NCBI GenBank assembly: GCA_963921195.1
Contig: OY992536.1
Coordinates: forward strand, 326,695,038-326,759,037
Source: Pegoplata infirma
Taxonomy: Eukaryota; Arthropoda; Insecta; Diptera; Anthomyiidae
Direction: 5' to 3'
Length of the DNA stretch: 64,000 nucleotides
The notes under the pieces were generated by a model. That model was not told where the DNA came from. It did not search any database and saw only the letters and a program-made list of their open reading frames with translations. Position numbers and translations under genes: made by a program. Of this stretch, positions 45,064 through 56,235 are shown piece by piece. Position 1 is the first letter of the stretch, and each line of letters opens with the position of its first letter.

Positions 45064-45824
45064 TCTATATACTATATTATAAAACGCACTTTTCGCGAAA
45101 ATTTTCTTTGTCACCGGTGTTTGAAGAAACTACTGAACCGATTTTGATCAGATAAAAACCATAATAAAGCTTTCATTTCAACTTAGATTATAGGCTATAG
45201 AATGTTTTGATATCGGTTAATGGGGACTTTCAAAAATGTGAAAATATGAAAAAAAAATCAGTTTTTCCGCTTTTAAAAGGACACAATAACTCAGATTTTA
45301 ATGTGAATAGCACCATTGGAAAGCTCTTTTTTTTACAAACAACTTAGCCTTTTCAGTTTTTTAAATAAGTCCATTAACACGCTTTGGACATGCAATGTTA
45401 CCACTGTTCGGGGATCTGTACCTCATCTATACTATACTTTACTATACTTTTATACTTTTATATATATTATAAAACGCACTTTTCGCGAAAATTTTCTTTG
45501 TCACCGGTGTTTGAAGAAACTACTGAACCGATTTTGATCAGATAAGAACCATAATAAAGCTTTAATTCTAACTTAGATTATAGGCTATAGAATGTTTTGA
45601 TATCGGTTAAGGGGGACTTTCAAAAATGTGAAAATATGAAAAAAAAAAAAAACATTTTTCCGCTTTTAAAAAGACACAATAACTCAGATTTTAATGTGAA
45701 TAGCACCATTGGAAAGCTCTTTTTTTAACAAACAACTTAGCCTTTTCAGTTTTTTAAATAAATCCATTAACACGCCTTGGCCAATCAATTTTACCACTGT
45801 TCGGGGATCTGTACCTTATCTATA
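45064..45824 (+). repeat. Tandem duplication of the Helitron 5' region, two units
   Basis: ATTATAAAACGCACTTTTCG...CACCGGTGTTTGAAGAAACT...GGAAAGCTCTTTTTT...TTCGGGGATCTGTACC is repeated with few differences. The units are joined by an ACTATACTTTTATACTTTTA stretch. Confidence 0.88.
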
Positions 45825-47507
45825 CACTCAAAAAAAAAAGTTTGTAAAATGACATAAAATCCCCGTGATTTTACGGGGCAGGTTTTGTAAAATATGTACT
45901 AGCAAGAATCCCCGTAATGTTACGGGGATAATTTGTAAATTGATTTAACAAAAAAATTACGGGGAGAAAGTGTAAATTTACAATTTTTTTTGTAAAATAT
46001 TATTGTAGACTTACAAAAAAAGTTGTATATTTACGAAATAAAGTAGAAAATCAAAAAATAAAATTGTAAATTTACAAATTGTTTGGTTTAACTACAGTTT
46101 TTTATGGCAAAAAACTTGTATATTTACAGTAAAAAGTGGTAAATTTACAATTTTTATTGTAAATATACCATTTTTTCTTATTTTTTTGCCGTAAAAACAG
46201 TAGTTTAACCAAATAATTTGTAAATTTACAATATTGTTTTTGTATTTTCTACTTCATTTTTGTAAAATTACAACTTTTTCTGTAAGTATACAGTTTTGTT
46301 TTCTAAACTTTCATATTTGTTTTGTAAATTTACAAAAAATTTGGTATATTTACATATTGGTTTTGTAAATTTAAAGGATTTGTCCATTGGTGCATCTTAT
46401 TTTTCCTTCTTCGGCAGCTGGAGTAGCACTTTAACAACCTGAAATGATTTTTTTTTTTCACTTGAACACTTTTAACAAACTTTTTAGAGTATAACACTGC
46501 ACTTTTTTATTTTTGTTTCGGAATTTCGTTTTTCTTAAGTAGAACATATGAGAATTGCGAAGGAGGCTACACAAGAAATTTCTTATATTTTCAAGAAAAA
46601 CTAGTCAAAAAAATAACCTTTTTTTTGAATTTTTAATTATTTTAGCAAGAATTTTTAAAAAATTATAAAAAAAACTTTGGATATTGTAGATTGGACGTTT
46701 AAGTACCTGATAAAATAAGAAAAAACTTACTTTTTCATAATTGACAGCTTTTGATTGAAATTTTAGTGCCAGATTTAAAAAAAAAGTACCAAAAAAATAT
46801 GGTAAAATTACCAAAAAATGGTAAAAATACAAACAAAAAAACTAGAACAATAATATAGTAAAAACATATAAAAATTGTGGTATTTTACTTAAAGCAAGTT
46901 ACCAAAAAATTGTCTTGATATTAAATTTTTTTGATAAAGCTTACAACTAATTGAAAAATGTTTGTATCCGGAACTTTTTCAAAATTTTTTTATGAAATTT
47001 TTTATAAAACAGAATTAAAAAATTTTTTATTTATAAAAAATAATGTTTAACAAAATATGGACTTAGAAAATTTTTGCGTCTCCTATTGTTGCATAATTAT
47101 TTTTCAATACAAATTTTTGTTTAATTACATTTTTTTGTGTCAAAATACTGAAAACCTTGTAAACTAAAAAATCGTGACAAAAAAAATTGTTTGTAATAAA
47201 ACATTTTTTGCTAGAAAGACTAAATACTATCAAATAAAATGTTGTTGTACAATTACAATTTTCTTGTGTAAAACAACTAAACACCTTGTAATTTTTTTTT
47301 AATTTGTAAAATAATTATTTTTTTTTGTAAATTTACCTAAAAAAATTTTTAAATAAATTTACAAACATATTATAGTAAAATTACAAAGCGCACGGTAGTT
47401 TTTGTTTTATTAAAAATACAAGAATTTTTGTAAATAGACAAAAATATTAGTAAAATAGAATTACAAGACCTTTTGCTTGTAATTTTACAAACTTTTTTTT
47501 TTGAGTG
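45825..47507. mobile_element. Family D element, copy 1 (1.68 kb)
   Basis: The ends are CACTCAAAAAAAAAAGTTTG and CAAACTTTTTTTTTTGAGTG, with TA duplicated (45823-45824, 47508-47509). It has a left-end pair CCCCGTGATTTTACGGGG and CCCCGTAATGTTACGGGG, then repeated GTAAATTTACAA words. It is nearly identical to copy 2. The 73-codon - strand frame (47063-47284) recurs in copy 2 only because the copies are alike. Confidence 0.93.
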
Positions 47508-47743
47508 TACTATATACTATAAAACTCACGGTTCGATATTTCAAATTTCAAATAAAAAAACACTATGCAAAAGAATTCATTTACTTCTTAAACATTTTAA
47601 ATAAACCGAATGTTAGGGACAATTTTTTGGAAGAAGATTTAGAATTAACAGTAAATTGATGTTTTGGCAGCCAAAAGTTTTGAGTAAAAAAGTTTTCAAG
47701 TTAAAACCAGTTATGTCGATCGAATTCAATTTTGACTACCGAT

Positions 47744-48177
47744 TAGAGGTGTCAAACTATCGATAGTACTATTGATAATATCGATAGTATTGATAGTTTT
47801 GTGACTATCGATTGTGGTTTTTTGTACTCATTTAACATTGAAAAACAATCGATAGTTTTTAGCCACTATCGATAATAAATGATCAACCACTGATTTTATG
47901 CGTAGTACGAATTTATTTAATTTTTGTTTAATTTTGTTATTTATTAAATAAGGAATTAAAGTTATGTTTGGTTTTGTCTTACCATTACGTATTTAATGCA
48001 CATAAATATGTTCTCACTATGTATTAAACTTTGTAAATATCACGATAGTATCTTCAAAAAAAATAAACTATCGATAGTTTTTGTGTTTTGATAGTTGAGA
48101 GTTGATATATCGTTTTTTTTTTTTTTTTAATAACAATAACTATTGATAGTGGCCCCATCGATAGTTTGACACCTCTA
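47744..48177. mobile_element. Element U: hAT-like MITE with ATCGATAGT arrays
   Basis: The ends TAGAGGTGTCAAACTATCGA and TCGATAGTTTGACACCTCTA are perfect inverses, with a perfect 8-bp duplication CTACCGAT (47736-47743, 48178-48185). CTATCGATAG-type words repeat inward from both ends. Confidence 0.94.
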
Positions 48178-48223
48178 CTACCGATATTCCATTTATGTAT
48201 ATTAGGGTGGCACGAACAATGAC

Positions 48224-49095
48224 TTTTTTTGAATTTCGTCGATCGCCGGGAAAATTATGGTTCGTGTTGGTCTAAAACTCTATGATTAAATTTTTAGCCA
48301 AACAAAACTAGCCCGTGCTTTTGGGAGGTTAAAATTTTGCCCAAAATTTTTTTTTTCATACAAACCAAACAAAAATTTTTTTTCAATTTTTTATTTTGTT
48401 TTTAACTATTATTTTACTGGATTAGCTTATTATCGACTATAAATTTCACTTTGGTGAGATAAACGCTTCAAAACTGACTTCGAAAAAAAAAAATTACGGC
48501 CGTTGCAGTTACACTCCAAAAAAAATTTTGAAAAATTTTTTTTTTAGTTTTAAGTCAAAACTTTTGACTCGAAAGAATTTTTTTCTGAGATGTTGCTTTT
48601 AATGATAAATATAAACAAAAAATAATCTTATTTCTATCTGCATTATCTTTATCACATACTAAAATGTAGCAAAAAATTCGCTTTTTACCTTTCTAACAAT
48701 TTATGTATTATCACAAAAAATTGCATTTGCCGAATTTCGTCAAATCCAGGGCAAATTAATTATGATTTTTTGATACATTTAAGAACACGACAAAGATGTC
48801 ACAGATATGAATAATTTTTTTTTTCATCTCAGCTAAAATTTTTTCAAGTCAAAATTAAAAAAAAAATTCTTAGAGTAATTTTTTTTTTTTCGATGCCAAT
48901 TTTGAAGCGGAAGGGGTTATCCTACCAAAATGAATTTTTCAGTCATTATTAAGCTAATCAAGTAAAGTAATAATTAAAAAAAATAAATTTAAAGCACAGG
49001 TTAATTTTGGCCGATTTGGCTAAAAATTTAAACATTAGATTTTTAGACCAAAAAGAACCATAATTTGCCCGGCGATCGACGAAATTTCAAAAAAA
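48224..49095. mobile_element. Element V: foldback within the Helitron
   Basis: GAATTTCGTCGATCGCCGGG (48231) faces CCGGCGATCGACGAAATTTC (ending 49088). Inner arms continue with TTATGGTTC, TTTAGACCAAAA and TTTTTAGCCAAA. A GTGGCACGAACAATGAC-like outer edge at left has no clear partner. Confidence 0.75.
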
Positions 49096-49836
49096 CCGAA
49101 ATTTTTTTCAAAAACCGAGCTACAGTTTGATATTATCGAATTTGTGTTTTGTTTCCAATTTGTTTTTTGTACCATATGGTACTTTATTGCATATGGACAA
49201 CTAAATATCATGGGGGATTTAATTAAAAGGCATTAACATCAAAATAATTCAGATATGAATTCATAACAATATTTTTTTTTTTACTTTTCCCCTTCCTGAT
49301 AACTTAAAGGTCTGATGGGAGAATGTTCAACATACGTAGGGTCAAGTTGAAAAGAAAACACTGGGGTCAAGTTGACAAATGTCAGTTTAACACATTCCGT
49401 GTTAAAATTTTCTTTGGTAATAATAATTGAAATATTTTAAGGATTTGCGACTTTCCCTTTGGAAAAATTATTAGACTTTTTTTACTATTAACTGTATTTT
49501 TACTCCTTATGTTCAAAATAATAAAAACATTTTCTATTTTGAAAAATATTAACCGTGGAAATAAATTTTTATTTAAATAAAATTTCCAATCTAAATCAAA
49601 ATACTATGATTGCTTTAAAAAGATTAATAAAATTTTTAACATTAGATTTTGGGGAAAATAATTATCTTCAATGTTTCAATTTTGTTCAATAAACATAGAT
49701 TTTTAAATTTTTTTTTTTTAGTTTTCTTTTTATAAAATAACGTTGTTATTAGAAAAAAAAATTTAACACAAATTTCAAAATTATTGATTAAAATTTCGAA
49801 TTTTTATTCCTCGGGCAACGCCGGGTACTCTGCTAG

Positions 49837-50154
49837 TGTTGAATATTTTAAGGATAATTGAGTTTAAGTGTTCATAATCAAATTATAACTTTATATTGTC
49901 TGTATAAATGACGATTAGTCGGCATAATTTTATTATTTTTGTTTTGTTTCAATGTTTAGATTAAGAATAGTTTTGAAACAGAGTTGAATTTTCGGTGCAT
50001 ATGTTGTAATGAAATCTAGGGGTACCAGGATATTTCGGATTTTCGGGATGTTTTAAAATTTAATTTACTTAAAAGAAATGGTTTTTCGTTCTTAAGCAGT
50101 GAGTTTTAAAAATATTAAAACAAAGTTTTTACACAACAAAAAGCATGATAAAAC
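49837..50154. other. Intergenic AT-rich sequence, nothing recognised
   Basis: No supported feature. Confidence 0.5.
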
Positions 50155-51239
50155 CAGGGATGATAAAGTCAGTACAATTGTACTTTTTTGAGTACAATTC
50201 GGAGGCCAAAAGTACGGCAGTACTCCACTGACTGGTTTAGTACTATTTCCAAAATTTCGTGATTCTCTTTTTTTATACATATTAAAAAAGTTTATTCCCA
50301 ATCACAAATTTTATTTCGACTCTTTTAAAAAACTACGAATCGTCAAAATTAGCACCATATTTTCAAAAATCGACAAAATACTATTGGAAATGTTGAAACT
50401 CACCAAAACTTTTGCATAATTTAACCAAGTTTTTGTTCTAAAAAATTGACTAATTACGCAATAGCACTTGGTGAGTTGTATTTTTTAAGTAAGTGTAAGT
50501 ATTTTTTTCGTTAGGGGATATTGAGTTTATGATAATGTTTGTAACTACACGAAATATTGTTTCTAGATTCACTTTTTATTAGTATACCGATCTTCTCAAA
50601 ACCAATTTGAGTCAATTTAGTAATGTCCGTTCGTCTGTCTGGTTATGTGAATTGTGTAGGAACAATACAGGTCGTAATTTTGATCAATTTACCTAAAATT
50701 TTAAACTAAAGCTGCTTTTTGCCCAAGGACATGGAAAACATTGACCCATGTTTAGACCTAGCCCCATACAAACGTCCCCTTTAAATTGGATATAAATGAC
50801 TATAATAACTGCATTATAATAGATATCCTTTCGAAACTTGGAAAGTGATTTTGTATTCACACACCACCATTATAAATTTTTAAAATCGGTAAGTTCCACT
50901 TGTAATCCCCATACAAACCACCTTCCCGGTTTTCACATAAATCTCTAAAATTTCATAAAAATAGGAAATATTTTATTAAAATTTTGTTTGTAGGTATTTA
51001 TTGGACATCGGCCCCTTTTTTTAATTTTTGGACATAGGCCCCAAATTAAAACTTTGCGCTATATTCAGTGAAATCGGATCTATAATCACTGGTGTAGGGT
51101 ATTATGACTATTCGTGCTTAATAAAAATTACAAAAAATAATAAAATAAAATTTAAAACTTTTTTAGTACAATGAGGGTCAAAAAAGTATACTTTTTTGGT
51201 CAAGTCAGTACAATCTTGAAAAGTCATTTATCATCCCTG
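50155..51239. mobile_element. Element W: hAT-like element, 1.09 kb
   Basis: The ends are CAGGGATGATAAAGTCAGTA and ...ATTTATCATCCCTG, with a perfect 8-bp duplication GATAAAAC (50147-50154, 51240-51247). AGTCAGTACAAT occurs near both ends. The interior (about 50575-51120) resembles a mini-me-like body (GTCCGTTCGTCTGTCTGG, AAATCGG) rather than hAT transposase, so the element seems to have captured or been invaded by another repeat. Confidence 0.93.
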
Positions 51240-51344
51240 GATAAAACTAATAACTATGCATCATTGACTAAACAACCACGATTTTACGGAAAAAAGAGCT
51301 AAAGTCAGAGAACTTAAGAGCGTCATATAACACCGTCCGACAGT

Positions 51345-51853
51345 CAATATTAAACAAGAACCGGATGATATACGTCGGAAAGTAGAGATTAAAAGGAGTA
51401 AGACTGCATTTACAGTTTTTTATTTCGTGATCCTGTTTCCTTTTAAAAGGAATTTAAAGTTTTAAAGGATACATTTTGTAAAATATTTTCAAAATATGTG
51501 TACTTGAGGAGTATCTCCCCTAATTTTTAATTTTTTTATTTTGCCATATCAGGATAAAAAGTCTGAATAAAGTCATTTGAAAACTTAATCAAAATATTTT
51601 GTTGAAAATTTTGAATGATATTGAAGGATACATTTTTGAAAGGACGTTAAATACCTCCTTTTTCCTGATATGTAAATATAATAAAATAGGAAAGTACGAA
51701 TATTAAAAAAATATTTTATAAAATTTAGTCCTCTAAAACTTTGGAGTCGTTTTAAAAGGAAACAGGATCACGAAAAGAAAAACTGTAAATGCAGTTTTAT
51801 TACATTTAGTCTCTAGTTTCAAACCTATATTATCCAGTTCGTGTTTAACGACT
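51345..51853. mobile_element. Element X: foldback (inner arms ACTGCATTTACAG)
   Basis: Nested inverted pairs: ACTGCATTTACAGTTTTT (51403) with AAAAACTGTAAATGCAGT (ending 51795), and TCGTGATCCTGTTTCCTTTT with AAAAGGAAACAGGATCACGA. Weaker pairing extends out to TTAAACAAGAACCGG and CCAGTTCGTGTTTAA. The duplication is not resolved. Confidence 0.72.
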
Positions 51854-51940
51854 TTTTTTATTTTCGTCGACAATTATAACATATTTGATTACCATACTAC
51901 AATCTACTCTTTTTTATTTTTATACCCTCCAACTACAGTA

Positions 51941-53606
51941 CACTCAAAAAAAAAAGTTTGTAAAATGACATAAAATCCCCGTGATTTTACGGGGCAGGTT
52001 TTGTAAAATATGTACTAGCAAGAATCCCCGTAATGTTACGGGGATAATTTGTAAATTGATTTAACAAAAAAATTACGGGGAGATAGTGTAAATTTACAAT
52101 TTTTTTTGTAAAATATTATTGTAGACTTACAAAAAAAGTTGTAAATTTACGAAATAAAGTAGAAAATCAAAAAATAAAATTGTAAATTTACAAATTGTTT
52201 GGTTTAACTACAGTTTTTTATGGCAAAAAACTTGTATATTTACAGTAAAAAGTGGTAAATTTACAACTTTTATTGTAAATATACCATTTTTTCTTATTTT
52301 TTTGCCGTAAAAACAGTAGTTTAACCAAATAATTTGTAAATTTACAATATTGTTTTTGTATTTTCTACTTCATTGTTGTAAAATTACAACTTTTTCTGTA
52401 AGTATACAATTTTGTTTTCTAAGCTTTCATATTTGTTTTGTAAATTTACAAAAAATTTGGTATATTTACATATTGGTTTTGTAAATTTAAAGATTTTTTC
52501 CATTGGTGCATCTTATTTTTCCTCCTTCGGCAGCTGGAGTAGCACTTTAACAACCTGAAATGATTTTTTTTTTTTCACTTGAACACTTTTAACAAACTTT
52601 TTAGAGTATAACACTGTACTTTTTTATTTTTTTTTTCGGAATTTCGTTTTTCTTAAGTAGAACATATGAGAATTGCGAAGGAGGCTACACAACAAATTTC
52701 TTATATTTTCAAGAAAAACTAGTCAAAAAAATTACCTTTTTTCGAATTTTTAATTATTTTAGCAAGTATTTTTAAAAAATTATAAAAAAAAACTTTGGAT
52801 ATTGTAGATTGGACGTTTAAGTACCTGATAAAATAAGAAAAAACGTAATTTTTCATAATTGACAGCTTTTGATTGACATTTTAGTGCCAGATTTAAAAAA
52901 AAAGTACCAAAAAAATATGGTAAAATTACCAAAAAATGGTAAAAATACAAACAAAAAAACTAGAACAATAATATAGTAAAAACATATAAAAATTGTGGTA
53001 TTTTACTTAAAGCAAGTTACCAAAAAATTGTCTTGATATTCAATTTTTTTGATAAAGCTTACAACTAATTGAAAAATGTTTGTATCCGGAACTTAAAAAA
53101 TTTTCAAAATTTTTTTATGAAATTTTTTATTTATAAAAATTAAATTTTAACAAAATATGGACTTAGAAGATTTTTGCGTCTCTTATTGTTGCATAATTAT
53201 TTTTCAATACAAATTTTTGTTTAATTACATTTTTTTGTGTCAAAATACTGAAAACCTTGTAAACTAAAAAATCTTGAAAAAAAAAATTGTTTGTAATAAA
53301 ACATTTTTTGGTAGAAAGACAAAATACTATCAAATAAAATGTTGTTGTACAATTACAATTTTCTTGTGTAAAACAACTAAACACCTTGTAATTTTTTTTT
53401 AATTTGTAAAATAATTATTTTTTTTGTTAATTTACCTAAAAAAATTGTTAAATAAATTTACCAACATATTATAGTAAAATTACAAAGCGCACGGTAGCTT
53501 TTGATTTATTAAAAATACAAGAATTTTTGTAAATAGACAAAAATATTAGTAAAATAGAATTACAAAACCTTTTGCTTGTAATTTTACAAACTTTTTTTTT
53601 TGAGTG
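51941..53606. mobile_element. Family D element, copy 2
   Basis: Same ends and body as copy 1, with scattered substitutions and small indels. TA is duplicated (51939-51940, 53607-53608). Its insertion into CAACTACAGTATGGGGG is confirmed by the uninterrupted sequence at 26425-26450. Confidence 0.95.
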
Positions 53607-53680
53607 TATGGGGGTATACTCACTTTGTCATTCCGTGTGTAACGCATCAAAATATCGGTCTAGGACCCCATAAAGTATAT

Positions 53681-55837
53681 GAACATTTCCATTTAACTTT
53701 TGATTTTTGGATTTAAAAAAAATAAAAAATTTTTTTGAAGGCACATCAAAATCGTTTTGTACACGTATTAACATACATTTAGTGAGTTCAAATCCGTTCG
53801 CGTGAAGAACTTTCACCTAACGGCGCAAAAGTTATGGCGGTTTGAAATTACAATTTTAAAAAAAATCTCAAAATTACAATTTTTATCAGAATTTAATAAT
53901 CTTAACGTTTATAAATGTTGCATACTAACCCTTATTAAAATTTATTTAATTATATATATTTTGGTGGATATATATCAAAATATTAGCGGTTAAAGTATAT
54001 TTTAATATCTTCATTTCCACTATTTTGCGTAAATTTAAGTTCTATGTAGTTTAAACATTTTAGGAAATTATTTTCTGAATTCTGTAAAGAATTTGCTATG
54101 TAGTTAAGAAAACTTTATGAAATTATCTCCAATAGTGCAAAAATTACAGTAGTTTAGAAATTAATGTTTCTCAATATTATATTTTACAATAAAACAAAGT
54201 GTTGATTTTTTAAAGAACATAAAATCCCAAATCTTCAAAATTTATGAATGCCGCTCAGTTTTGTGATTAAGCTTCATATGTAGGTACTAGCACTTGCCAT
54301 TTATATAAATTAATTTCTATTAGCGGTTTGGGTGTGCCCTGGCGGTTTATGTAGAGACAAAATTGGCGCGTTTTCAGCGATTTACGTGAAAACTAAAGAT
54401 GATGGACCAAATTAAAGGCCATATTCAGGTTTAGCACCTTAAAATTAGTTAAAAAGCTTGTGCATTATGCAAAATTGTAAATTTTTTAAAGAGATGAAAT
54501 TTCTGATTAATGAAATTTTGTGAGATGCATAAAATCCACAATCTTCAACATTTATGAATGCCGCTCAGTTTTGGGATAAAGCTTCGTAAGTACTATCAAT
54601 TACCATTTATAGAAGTTAATTTCTATTAGCGGTTTGGGTGTGCCCTGGTGGTTTATCTGGAGACAAAATTGGGGCGTTTTCAGCGATTTACGTGAAAATT
54701 AAAGATGATGGACCAAATTAAAGGCCATATTCAGGTTTAGCACCTTCAAATTAGTTAAAAAGCTTGTGCATTATGCAAAATTGTAAATTTTTTAAAGAGA
54801 TGAAATTTCTGATTAATGAAATTTTGAGAGATGCATAAAATCCACAATCTTCAAAATTTATGAATGCCGCTCAGTTTTGGGATAAAGCTTCATAAGTACT
54901 ATCAATTACCATTTATAGAAGTTAATTTCTATTAGCGGTTTGGGTGTGCCCTGGCGGTTTATCTGGAGACAAAATTGGCGCGTCTTCAGCGTACAGTTAC
55001 ATTAAGTCCCAATTTTCGCACACGATCCATAATACGCATAACAAGCAATCGTCTGACAAGTATATTTTAAATCTAAATTCTTTTCACGTGAAAATACAAG
55101 CAAAACTTTAAAATCGTGAAATGTCAGATTTTTGCAAAATTTTTGCTAATCAAAATTTTAACACGCTATATCGATTTTATTATAAAAACTCAAAAAATAT
55201 TTGGATCACGCGAAGTGCTGGGCACTTTTAAATAATATTGCGAATTTGCCTCGCAAAAAAGTGGATTTTTGATGACTTTCACGTTTTGTCTCTCAACCTT
55301 TGTCTAGCTAGTACTCCACTCCCATTGAGGGCACATTCATGGGACCGGTTTTAAATTGTAGGGAATTACGACAGCTATCATTTTGCGTATCAGATTTTAA
55401 AAAGTATGATGCGGCGCAAATTTCCTGATCAAAAAACGACGAAAAATTGAAAATGAAGAAATTTTAATTTCAAACCGTTACCACTAAATAACATTTTTAA
55501 TATTGATGGCACATCAAATTCATAAATACATCTTTTTTGAACAAGTGTAGGGACCATATATTTTAAATCTTCGAAGAATACGTTGGACGGCGCAAGTACA
55601 ATAGGCCAAAGAGTACATAATTTTTATGAAATTTCAATCGACTTTTCCACATTTCTGAAGTTTGATTGTCGCTAACTACCGCAAATTAAGGTTTTTTGCC
55701 TTAAAAGCTTGTAAGCTAATTGCATTAGAAGTCCTTAATGCATTTCTATCAGTAGATAGCCATTTCAATGCAAATAAAAAAAGTTTTTGCCAAAAAACCA
55801 AAATTTCAAACAAATGAAAAGTTAAATGGAAATGTCC
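53681..55837. mobile_element. Element F: 2.16-kb element with ACATTTCCATTTAACTTTT ends
   Basis: Terminal inverted repeats G(A/G)ACATTTCCATTTAACTTT (53681) and its inverse ending at 55837 share about 21 bases. The flank (GTATAT/ATATATATT) fits a 4-base ATAT duplication. It contains a tandem repeat (54220-54985) and GC-richer unique sequence, but no transposase frame was recognised. Confidence 0.85.
54220..54985. repeat. Tandem repeat, period about 306-310 bases, 2.5 copies (in F)
   Basis: Units contain TGAATGCCGCTCAGTTTTG, GCGGTTTGGGTGTGCCCTGG, AAAGATGATGGACCAAATTA and AAAGCTTGTGCATTATGC. The anchor TTTATGAATG starts at 54241, 54551 and 54857. Confidence 0.92.
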
Positions 55838-56235
55838 ATATATATTTATCATCAGTGATCGATTCTAAAACATTCTAGCGATGTCCGTCCGTCTGTCTGT
55901 CTGTAGTTAACACGATGCGGTCTAAAATAAAATAGATAGACTCCCGACATTTGGCACGAAAATGTCTTATATTCCTAGGCAGTTTAAGTTCGTAAATGAG
56001 CAAAATCGGACCAGGGGGAAAAGTTCCCCCTTGAAGAACTAAACCAACCTCTGAAAAATATCATATTTTTAAACGATTTTTTGTGTTTTTTTTTAACAAA
56101 TCCAACATTTTTATGATACAAGAAGTTCAAAGTCCTGCATTTGTTACTTGTTTTTACTACAGCTGGAAATTTTTAATACAAAAAGTAAACAAAACTTTCC
56201 AGTTGTAGTAAAAATAGTTTGAATTTTGGGAATCG

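Larger units (their letters stand above)
45064..49836 (+). mobile_element. Non-autonomous Helitron with nested insertions
   Basis: The 5' end is A|TCTATATACTATATTATAAAA (TC at 45064) and the 3' end is GGGCAACGCCGGGTACTCTG CTAG|T (CTAG 49833-49836). The TC start, the GC-rich hairpin before CTAG and insertion between A and T without duplication are the Helitron hallmarks (family knowledge). The first about 390 bases are repeated in tandem (about 45064-45453 and 45454-45824), and a third start-like sequence follows D1 (47508-47535). No Rep/helicase frame is present. Nested inside are D1 (45825-47507), U (47744-48177) and the inverted repeat V. Confidence 0.85.
51919..56156 (+). mobile_element. 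Mini-me/INE-like subfamily 1, copy split by D2 and F
   Basis: TTATACCCTCCAACTACAG(TA) [D2] (TA)TGGGGGTATACTCACTTTG...ACCCCATAAAGTATAT [F] ATATATATTTATC...GATCGATTCTAAAACATTCT, (GTCY)n at 55884-55902, body, and TTACTTGTTTTT. The intact copy at 26415 supplies both empty sites. The 3' half lacks the hairpin region (internal deletion just before TTACTTG). Confidence 0.9.

Noticed and set aside
45064..45824. LTR pair of a retrotransposon
   Set aside because: The two about 390-base units are adjacent, not separated by an internal region. There is no primer-binding site or TG...CA ends, and the TC start points to a Helitron 5' end.
47063..53384. 73-codon - strand frames at 47063-47284 and 53163-53384, nearly identical
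   Set aside because: They lie at the same place in the two family D copies, whose whole DNA is equally alike. No domain or codon bias; reported only as a minor check.
54220..54985. CRISPR-like array
   Set aside because: Long adjacent units of about 308 bases without spacers, inside a eukaryotic transposon.
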